From Actinomyces lilanjuaniae (lineage in GTDB: Bacteria; Actinomycetota; Actinomycetes; Actinomycetales; Actinomycetaceae): a stretch of DNA of 64,000 nucleotides. The stretch is taken from assembly GCF_003606385.1 (NCBI RefSeq), contig NZ_CP032514.1, forward strand, positions 1 through 64,000. The letters run 5' to 3'. Positions 58,422-64,000 of the stretch are shown here, in pieces; the stretch's first letter is position 1, and every line of letters starts with the position of its first letter. The notes beneath the pieces are model-generated. The model was not told the DNA's origin and searched no databases. It saw only the letters and a program-made list of their open reading frames with translations. Both the position numbers and the translations under genes were made by a program.

Positions 58422-59357
58422 TCAGCCCAGCATGTTGAAGACGGCCAGGTCCTCCGGCCGACTGACGGGCACGCAGGTGGTGTCAGGGTAGGTCCCGCGA
58501 TAGAGCCGGGTCAGGGGGCCACGGGGCGCCAGCTCGATGAAGGTGGCGTCCTTCGCCTGCTTGTTCAGCGTGCGCATGCACAGGTCCCAGCGTACCGGTG
58601 ACGTCACCTGCGTCAGCAGGCGCGAGCGTACGTCGGCTGCCTTGGTGACGACCTCGCCGTCCCCGTTGCCGACCAGCGCCGTGCCAGCGTCACGGAACTC
58701 CGTGTCGCTCAGGGCCTTCTCGAACACGGTCACGACCGGCTCCATGGTGGAGGTGTGGAACGCTCCGGCCACCGGGAGAGTGACCACCCGGACTCCGTTG
58801 TGCTCCTGCTCCGCCAGGGCCTTGATCCGCTCGTAGCGGCCCGCGGCGACGTACTGGTGGCACCCGTTCCAGTTGGCGATCTCCAGTCCGGCATCGTGGA
58901 TGGTCTGCTGGATCTCCTCGTCAGAGGCGGGGTCGCGGCGGGCCGGCATAACTGCCGCCATCCCGGTACGGGGCTCGGTGCACGCCGCTGACATGGCTGC
59001 TCCTCGCACGCAGGCCAGGAACACGGCGTCGGCGTCGGTGATGTACCCCGCCGCCGCAGCGGCTGCTAGCTCTCCTACCGAGTGGCCCGCAAAGAGGATG
59101 ACCTCGGACGACGTCCCCAGGTACCGGACCGTCTGACGCACGGACAGCAGGGAGGCCGCGACGATCACAGGCTGGGCGAACGCGGTGTCCTTGAGCTTCT
59201 CGTCGTCCCGGCTGGCGTCGATGAGGTTGACGCCGCAGCGCGACGACCACTCCTCTACCTGCCGCCGTGCCGTGCGAGAGCGGTCCATCCACCCGTCGAG
59301 GACCCCCGGCTTCTGCGAGCCCTGCCCCGGCGCTGCTACTATGTAGTCGTATTTCAC
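58422..59357 (-). CDS. FabD-like malonyl-CoA:ACP acyltransferase
   Basis: A 311-residue acyltransferase that loads extender units onto an acyl carrier protein. The N-terminal APGQGSQKPG, nucleophile Ser93 in AGHSVGELAAA, Arg in the VRGAAM segment and His201 in GAFHTSTMEP match FabD. GTG 59357 has GGAG eight bases upstream; the open frame beyond it overlaps the upstream gene and lacks family similarity. It is the last gene of the cluster and is presumably dedicated to it rather than to housekeeping fatty-acid synthesis. Confidence 0.88.
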   Translation of the reverse strand: MKYDYIVAAPGQGSQKPGVLDGWMDRSRTARRQVEEWSSRCGVNLIDASRDDEKLKDTAFAQPVIVAASLLSVRQTVRYLGTSSEVILFAGHSVGELAAAAAAGYITDADAVFLACVRGAAMSAACTEPRTGMAAVMPARRDPASDEEIQQTIHDAGLEIANWNGCHQYVAAGRYERIKALAEQEHNGVRVVTLPVAGAFHTSTMEPVVTVFEKALSDTEFRDAGTALVGNGDGEVVTKAADVRSRLLTQVTSPVRWDLCMRTLNKQAKDATFIELAPRGPLTRLYRGTYPDTTCVPVSRPEDLAVFNMLG

Positions 59358-59395
59358 TGAATATCTCCAGTTCGTCTCATAGTATACCGATGTGC

Positions 59396-59851
59396 TTACT
59401 GACCCAGGCTTTCCGCCGGCTTCTGCAGCGCCGTCACCCGTGTGACGCTCATGAGCGGGCGCCCGTCCGAGGTGGCTGACGATCCGGTGAACTCGGCCAC
59501 GTCGCCGTCGCGGTCCAGGCACTCAACCGTGTGGACGACAAGCTCGCCCGCACAGGGGAGGTCCTGCACCGTCATCTCGCGTGCCGCAGCGAACACCACC
59601 AGGGTCTCCTGGTCCCCCTGGGCCTCGTGCTTGAGCAGGATCCCGCAGGCTTGCAGAAACGACTCGATCAGGAGGCTTGCAGGCAGGTGCGCCGGACGTG
59701 AGGAGCCACCTGCCATCGCGTCCAGCTCGTGGGAGGAGACCGCCTTGACCGCTGTCAGCCTGCCCGCCTCGTAGCCGGTCACCCTGTCGACGTGCAGCGC
59801 GGGGTAGCCGTAGGGGAGGAGATGTCCGGGGTCGGGAACTGTCTGACTCAC
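59396..59851 (-). CDS. Hotdog-fold dehydratase-like protein lacking the FabZ His
   Basis: A 151-residue FabZ/FabA-like protein. LLPYGYPALHVDRVTGYEAG matches the FabZ start LPHRYPFLLVDRV. LPASLLIESFLQACGIL matches the central helix and retains the Glu. At the place of the catalytic HFPG the sequence is GGSS, so the His is missing. It may act as the non-catalytic half of a dehydratase heterodimer with the adjacent hotdog protein. The ATG overlaps that gene by four bases. Confidence 0.8.
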   Translation of the reverse strand: MSQTVPDPGHLLPYGYPALHVDRVTGYEAGRLTAVKAVSSHELDAMAGGSSRPAHLPASLLIESFLQACGILLKHEAQGDQETLVVFAAAREMTVQDLPCAGELVVHTVECLDRDGDVAEFTGSSATSDGRPLMSVTRVTALQKPAESLGQ

Positions 59852-60282
59852 CGTCGCCTCCAGGAGGCTTTGATGCTGGCCGTGCGCCGCCCCTCGACCG
59901 TGCAGGAGGTCCTGGTGCGCACCAGGTCGCCGTCGTGGGTGACAGCAGTGTCAAAGTCGACTGTCTGCCCCGCGAAGGCGGGTCGGGAGATGCGTATGGA
60001 CCGGACCTCGACGAGCTCGACCCCTCCCAGGACGCCGTCCAGGGCGGTCTCCAGTGTCTGCTGGACGCCCTCCAGCAGGAAGACGCCGGGGTAGACGGTC
60101 AGGGCGGGGAAGTGCCCTGCAAGGTAGGGGTCGTCGGCGCGGACCGTCTTTGTCGACCGTATCGACTCCCCATCCACCTCGCAGCGGTCCAGAGCGATAA
60201 GAGGGAGGCGCCGGGCGTCTGGGCGTACTGGCGGTGTCTGGGACGCGGGCGTCCCAGGGGCCAGCGTCTCAGGGGCGGCCAT
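59848..60282 (-). CDS. FabZ-like 3-hydroxyacyl-ACP dehydratase
   Basis: A 144-residue hotdog enzyme that dehydrates 3-hydroxyacyl chains. The motif AGHFPALTVYPGVFLLEGVQQ (His, then Glu) holds both catalytic residues. RISRPAFAGQTVDFDT is the usual later strand pair. ATG 60282 is chosen; GTG 60288, overlapping the fabG stop as GTGA, is equally possible. The long upstream open frame is a shadow of fabG. Confidence 0.85.
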   Translation of the reverse strand: MAAPETLAPGTPASQTPPVRPDARRLPLIALDRCEVDGESIRSTKTVRADDPYLAGHFPALTVYPGVFLLEGVQQTLETALDGVLGGVELVEVRSIRISRPAFAGQTVDFDTAVTHDGDLVRTRTSCTVEGRRTASIKASWRRR

Positions 60283-60284
60283 GC

Positions 60285-61016
60285 TCACAGCCCCATTCCG
60301 GCGCCGCCGCTGACGGGAATCGACGCTCCGGTGATGTAGCCGGCTCCCTCCGAGACCAGGTAGGACACCAGGGAGGTCACCTCCTCCGGCCTGCCAGGAC
60401 GACGCATCGGCGTACCCGCCATCAGCTCCTTGTGGCGCTTGGCGGAGACGTTGGCCGCCATGCCCGTGTCGATCAGGCCTGGCAGGACGACGTTGACAGT
60501 GACGCCGAACCTCCCCAGCTCCCAGGCCAGCGACCTCGCGGCCCCTACCAGCCCGCCCTTCGAGGCGCCGTAGTTGACCTGTCCCGGGGACCCCCACATG
60601 GCGACCACGGAGCCCACGAACACTAGGCGCCCCCACTGGTTCATCATCATGTCGCCCAGAGTCTCTCGGGCTACGTTGACTGAGCCGAGCAGGTTGGTGG
60701 TGATGACGTCGTCCACGGCCTCCTGGGGGAGGGAGACGAGCGGACCGTCGTGCATGATTCCCGCACTGGTCACCACGATGTCTATCGTGCCCACGAGGTC
60801 GCGGGCCCGGGCGACCGCGCTGCGGATGGACTCGGGGTCCGTGACGTCGCAGGCCACGAACGAGACGCCGTCAACGACGTCCTCGGCGGGGTTTCGTGCG
60901 GTGCCGACCACGCGGTACCCCTGAGCGGCCAGGTCCTTGGCGATGGCGGCGCCAAGCCCTCGACTGGCGCCAGTGACGAACGCGGACCGTGCGGGCCCTG
61001 CTGACTCCTCCGTCAT
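60285..61016 (-). CDS. FabG-like 3-ketoacyl-ACP reductase (SDR)
   Basis: A 243-residue NADPH-dependent short-chain dehydrogenase. The cofactor loop TGASRGLG is at 15-22. The catalytic Ser136, Tyr149 and Lys153 (VGSVVAM then NYGASKGG) and the PGLIDTGM segment follow. The final PVSGGAGMGL is typical of FabG. The basic Arg40 after the second strand favours NADPH. The ATG overlaps the HAD stop by four bases. It would reduce the growing beta-ketoacyl chain, or an AfsA product as in butyrolactone pathways. Confidence 0.9.
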   Translation of the reverse strand: MTEESAGPARSAFVTGASRGLGAAIAKDLAAQGYRVVGTARNPAEDVVDGVSFVACDVTDPESIRSAVARARDLVGTIDIVVTSAGIMHDGPLVSLPQEAVDDVITTNLLGSVNVARETLGDMMMNQWGRLVFVGSVVAMWGSPGQVNYGASKGGLVGAARSLAWELGRFGVTVNVVLPGLIDTGMAANVSAKRHKELMAGTPMRRPGRPEEVTSLVSYLVSEGAGYITGASIPVSGGAGMGL

Positions 61017-61681
61017 GAGTGCTGTCCTTCCTGCAGCCCGCTGCGCAGGCTGACGAGTTCTTCTATATACGCGATGCTGGCGTCGGTGGCGTCGCCTCCG
61101 CCGACGACGGCGTTCCAGCCAGCGTCCCTGGCTCCCTGGACATTGGCGGTGATGTCGTCGACGAGCACGCTGCTGCGTCCCGGGACCCGGCTGACACGCT
61201 CCGCCTCCCTGAAGATGTCGGACTCGGGCTTCCTGGCGCCCACCTCGCAGGACACGATCACCGCGTCAAAGAGGTCGTGCCAGGGCAGGAACTCCTCGAA
61301 GCGGCCCCGCCACTCGGGCGGGAGGTTGGACATGACTGCGACGAAGTCCCCGGCCTGCCTGCGTTCCTGAAGGAACTGAAGCCACTGGTGGTTGAGCCTC
61401 CTGTCAGACCACCACTCCTCAGCCATCCCGGAGAAGCTGCCGGTAATACCGAACTGCTGGGACAGCAGGCCGGAGATCTCGTCGAGCCACTCGCGCTCGG
61501 TCAGCACGCCTGAGTCCAGGACAGCCATCCCGTCCGGGCAGCCGTGCCTGTTGGCCAGAGCCGCTAGGCAGGCGCCCAGTTGCCGGGGTGTGAAGGGCTT
61601 GTCCTGGCAGTAGCGCGCGAGCCCCTCAGACAGGGGGACGGTGAGTACGCCCCGGAAGTCTGTCCATATGGCGAGAGTCAT
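61013..61681 (-). CDS. HAD-superfamily phosphatase
   Basis: A 222-residue hydrolase. HAD motif I is WTDFRGVLT with nucleophile Asp8; the second Asp is Arg, which is unusual though some phosphatases also lack it. Motif II is VAVMSNLPPEW, motif III the Lys in GARKPESDIF and motif IV VLVDDITANVQGA. The ATG overlaps the AfsA stop by four bases. Given that partner, removal of phosphate from a butenolide or glycerol-phosphate ester intermediate is a reasonable inference. Confidence 0.82.
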   Translation of the reverse strand: MTLAIWTDFRGVLTVPLSEGLARYCQDKPFTPRQLGACLAALANRHGCPDGMAVLDSGVLTEREWLDEISGLLSQQFGITGSFSGMAEEWWSDRRLNHQWLQFLQERRQAGDFVAVMSNLPPEWRGRFEEFLPWHDLFDAVIVSCEVGARKPESDIFREAERVSRVPGRSSVLVDDITANVQGARDAGWNAVVGGGDATDASIAYIEELVSLRSGLQEGQHS

Positions 61682-62607
61682 CGTAACCACTCCACGGCCA
61701 TCTGCATGGAGGAGACGGCAGAGCCGTTCTGCTCCACGGACACCTCGAAGCGGCTGGCGCACTCCTGTGCTGAGACGGTCGTGACTGCGTCGAGCTCGGC
61801 GAACCCCGGGAACGTCGCACTCACCCGGGTGACGACAGGAAACCCGCTTCCTCCCGACGCGGAACCTACCGTCACCTGCCGACCGGCCTCGATGAGGACC
61901 ATGGCGGGGTAGTGATCGTAGTCGTGGTCGAAGAGGCTGGTGTTGGCGAAGTCCGGCGACAGCCTTGCGTGCGAGCGTCCCGGGCCGCACTCCAGGTCGG
62001 AGACGACGACGTTGCTGCGGTCCTCCCGTCCCAGCAGCGGGCTCGGCAGAACGTGCGCACCGGGAGCGGCCTGGACCTCGACGGTGGACGTCTGGGGCGG
62101 CTGCGACCCGCCCCGCTGGTACCTGCGTATCTCCTCGTACTTGGCGGCCTGGAGGCCCTGGACCTCCATTTTGGTCCGGGCCAGGGGCACGTTGGCAGGG
62201 TCGATGATCTCCTGGGAGAAGACCAGCTGCCGGGGTGTGCCGTCCTTACGGGTGGCTAGGACCTCCTGACGGGTGCGGACCCGGGGCCTGTCCCTCAGGT
62301 CGTTGAGCCTGGGCAGGTCGAGGATCTCCACCATGACCGAGTTGAAGAAGAACGCGGTTCCCAGCGAGAGCCCTGCGTAGGCGTGGCCGGCGCTCATTCC
62401 CGCCTGCCTGCCGAGCTCGGCCAGGAACAGGACGTCCGCCCAGTACGAGTGCGGGTGGTCCTGGTAGTAGGGAGACGGCTCCCCCGGACCCGGTGCGCTC
62501 TCGTACAGCCCGTCCTCCAGCCTGGTGGGAGCTGAGACGAGCACCTCCTGCTCGTGCTGACGGTGGACCAGGTTCTGGGGGGCGACCGTTGCTGCCTGTG
62601 GTGCCAT
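61678..62607 (-). CDS. AfsA-family (A-factor biosynthesis) hotdog protein
   Basis: AfsA enzymes join a beta-ketoacyl-ACP or -CoA to dihydroxyacetone phosphate, the key step in gamma-butyrolactone autoregulator synthesis. The 309-residue product has two AfsA repeats. The first starts NLVHRQHEQEVLVS near 12, with YWADVLFLAELGRQAG near 55-70. The second has the hallmark FDHDYDHYPAMVLIEAGRQ at 226-244. A near-perfect AAGGAGGG ribosome site lies ten bases before the ATG. It is translationally coupled to the HAD gene. Catalytic competence and product are not shown by sequence. Confidence 0.85.
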   Translation of the reverse strand: MAPQAATVAPQNLVHRQHEQEVLVSAPTRLEDGLYESAPGPGEPSPYYQDHPHSYWADVLFLAELGRQAGMSAGHAYAGLSLGTAFFFNSVMVEILDLPRLNDLRDRPRVRTRQEVLATRKDGTPRQLVFSQEIIDPANVPLARTKMEVQGLQAAKYEEIRRYQRGGSQPPQTSTVEVQAAPGAHVLPSPLLGREDRSNVVVSDLECGPGRSHARLSPDFANTSLFDHDYDHYPAMVLIEAGRQVTVGSASGGSGFPVVTRVSATFPGFAELDAVTTVSAQECASRFEVSVEQNGSAVSSMQMAVEWLR

Positions 62608-62636
62608 ACGCTATATCCCTCCTTGTGCGTGCGGCA

Positions 62637-62684
62637 GTGTCGGTAACAGTGTCAGTAGCGGTGTCGATAGCGGTGTCTGGCTGG
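62637..62684. repeat. 12-bp tandem repeat between KS-like and AfsA genes
   Basis: Four 12-base units beginning GTGTC: GTGTCGGTAACA, GTGTCAGTAGCG, GTGTCGATAGCG and a diverged GTGTCTGGCTGG. They fill most of the 86-base spacer. The copy number could vary between strains. Confidence 0.6.
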
Positions 62685-62693
62685 GACCCCGGC

Positions 62694-63770
62694 TCATGAG
62701 GGGCACATCTGGAGCATGGCGGCGGCCACCACCCCCGACTCGTCCATGCTGGTGAGCAGGACGTGGTCACCCGGCCCGGCGCACCCCAGGGCGGCGGCTA
62801 CCTGGACGCCAGAGGTCCCGGCGCCGCAGTCGCCCACGGAGCGTCGCACGTCAAGGCGACGGCCGGTGACGTGCTCCAGCGAGCGCTCCTCGCTGAACTG
62901 CCAGACCGTGCCGGTGGCTCCGGGGACTACCAGGTCCACGTCCTCGGGCTGACTGCACACTCGGTCCACCACCCGCCGAAGGGCCTCAGACCGGGCCCCG
63001 TCGGCGGAGATGGGGCAGAAGGCCACCTCGCAACCGGTGACTGTCGCCACCGGGCTCGGTGACGCCCCCGCAGGCTCCAGGCTGAACAGGGTGGCCGACT
63101 CTCCGATAACCACCTCGCTGTCGATCCTGCCGCTCAGGCGTGTTCCCCAGGCTCGCTGGGGTGAGAGCTCCTCGACGCTGCCGACCAGCATCCGGGAGCA
63201 GTGCCCCAGGGACATGAGCCGCGAGGCGTACCGCAGGGCGGACAGGGCGCTGATGGTGCCGTTAGCCACCGTGGCGTTGGGTCCGTGGAAGTCGTTCCAG
63301 ATCGCGACCTGGCTCGCGCAGCAGTTCATGGTGCTGTTCGGGAAGACCTTGGGGTTGATCAGGTCCGCCCCGTGCCCGCGGATCACGTCGAGGGTGAGGT
63401 CGACGTTGCTCCTCAGGCTGCCTGCACTCGTCCCCAGGGAGATTCCCGTCTCGTGCCAGGAGTCGGCAGTGATGTCACGCCGCTCCTCCATCTGGCGCCT
63501 CAGCAGGACACTGGCTGCGATGCCTAGCCGTGTCATGCGGTCAAGGCTCCTCGTGCCGCGCCGGGGGACGTAGTCCTCAATGCGGAAGTCCGGGACTGCG
63601 GCCACGCGTCCTGGGACCTCCTCATACACCTCCGGGTCGGGGATCGCGCCGAGCTCTAGCGGCGCACGGCTGCCCAGCGGCCGACCGATGGCCTCGGTGA
63701 GCGTGTCCATGCTGTTTCCGGCCGCCGTCAGGACCGCGCACTCGCTGATCTGCATCTCAGGGGCTGCCAT
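62694..63770 (-). CDS. Ketosynthase-like chain-length-factor type protein
   Basis: A 358-residue thiolase-fold protein. GPNATVANGTISALSALRYA aligns with the ketosynthase active-site segment GPxxTVxTACASG. Thr172 replaces the active Cys. The HGTGT histidine is replaced in PGATGT, and the second His in DCGAGTSG. Loss of all three catalytic residues, beside a normal ketosynthase, is the pattern of KS-beta/chain-length factors. AAGGAGGTG lies just before the ATG. It probably forms a heterodimer with the upstream ketosynthase. Confidence 0.82.
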   Translation of the reverse strand: MAAPEMQISECAVLTAAGNSMDTLTEAIGRPLGSRAPLELGAIPDPEVYEEVPGRVAAVPDFRIEDYVPRRGTRSLDRMTRLGIAASVLLRRQMEERRDITADSWHETGISLGTSAGSLRSNVDLTLDVIRGHGADLINPKVFPNSTMNCCASQVAIWNDFHGPNATVANGTISALSALRYASRLMSLGHCSRMLVGSVEELSPQRAWGTRLSGRIDSEVVIGESATLFSLEPAGASPSPVATVTGCEVAFCPISADGARSEALRRVVDRVCSQPEDVDLVVPGATGTVWQFSEERSLEHVTGRRLDVRRSVGDCGAGTSGVQVAAALGCAGPGDHVLLTSMDESGVVAAAMLQMCPS

Positions 63771-63773
63771 GCG

Positions 63774-64000
63774 TCACACCTCCTTGTCCGTCGAGTCCTC
63801 GTGGAACTCTGAGAAGACGGTTATCGCGTTGTTTCCGCCGAAGGCGAATCCGTGGTTGAGCGCGGTCCGCACCCGTGCCGGGCGCGAGCTGCCAGCGACA
63901 AAGTCGATTCCCTCTCCGAGCTCAGGGTCAACCGTCTTCAGGTTGGTCGTGGGCGGCAGCTTCTGGATCTGGATGGCCTGGCAGCAGGCAATCGCACCGA
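63774..64000 (-). CDS. FabF-type ketosynthase (C-terminal part, runs off the window)
   Basis: Only the last 75 codons are inside the window. KLPPTTNLKTVDPELGEGIDF and the final HGFAFGGNNAITVF are the C-terminal signature of beta-ketoacyl-ACP synthase II and KS-alpha proteins (usual form SFGFGGHNA). The active Cys and His residues lie outside. It is the most upstream gene seen of the cluster, six bases before the KS-like partner. Confidence 0.88.
   Translation of the reverse strand, partial: GAIACCQAIQIQKLPPTTNLKTVDPELGEGIDFVAGSSRPARVRTALNHGFAFGGNNAITVFSEFHEDSTDKEV

Overview
The window begins at the first base of dnaA in a high-GC Gram-positive chromosome. The order dnaA-dnaN-recF-dciA-gyrB-gyrA-DUF3566-tRNA-Ile-tRNA-Ala, followed by crgA, a class E sortase and the pknB-pknA-pbpA-rodA-pstP-fhaB-fhaA operon, is the standard actinobacterial origin region. 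luxS, the sortase and the accessory content suggest Actinomyces or a close relative (inference; no marker such as 16S rRNA is present).

Region by region. (1) 1-11.3 kb: replication and gyrase genes, with oriC between dnaA and dnaN, then two tRNAs. (2) 11.8-17.6 kb: a DUF4213/DUF364 protein, an aldo/keto reductase, a Cys-rich membrane protein, cyclophilin, rhomboid protease, crgA, class E sortase and a 52-residue membrane protein. The convergent gap at 16.0 kb holds a second cluster of DnaA-box-like sites inside a 13-bp inverted repeat. (3) 17.7-26.9 kb: one minus-strand operon for Ser/Thr phospho-signalling and septal/lateral wall growth. (4) 27.2-33.6 kb: tRNA-Leu, the cstA-ybdD peptide/pyruvate uptake pair (cstA frameshifted twice), a membrane protein, mtnN and a RelE/Phd toxin-antitoxin pair with a TGTACA-centred operator. 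(5) 33.8-40 kb: luxS, a DASS anion transporter overlapping an unusual cNMP-domain histidine kinase and a receiver-only regulator, and an AI-2E family protein. (6) 40-42.5 kb: a palindrome-rich non-coding stretch and a lipoprotein with a predicted beta-helix. (7) 42.6-46.4 kb: a LuxR-type two-component system divergent from an ABC exporter. (8) 46.6-52 kb: a siderophore uptake operon (binding protein, two permeases, ATPase, siderophore-interacting reductase) behind a candidate DtxR-type box. (9) 52-58.2 kb: ROK glucokinase, DUF2079 membrane protein, CycA-like permease, repeat-rich spacer and secreted SGNH esterase. (10) 58.4-64 kb: a minus-strand biosynthetic operon running off the right edge: ketosynthase, ketosynthase-like chain-length-factor partner, AfsA-family protein, HAD phosphatase, ketoreductase, two hotdog dehydratases and an acyltransferase.

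The last cluster is the most interesting part of the window. It joins a dedicated type II fatty-acid/polyketide assembly line to an AfsA homologue, the enzyme family that joins a beta-ketoacyl chain to dihydroxyacetone phosphate in gamma-butyrolactone signalling. A HAD phosphatase that could remove the resulting phosphate overlaps the AfsA gene by four bases. No acyl carrier protein or receptor-type regulator is visible inside the window.

Caution on sequence quality: cstA (twice), the ABC exporter ATPase (twice), a FecCD permease, the siderophore-interacting protein and the CycA-like permease are each broken by the apparent loss of one base in a G/C run. The uniform pattern points to base-calling error rather than gene decay, so these genes are probably intact in the organism.
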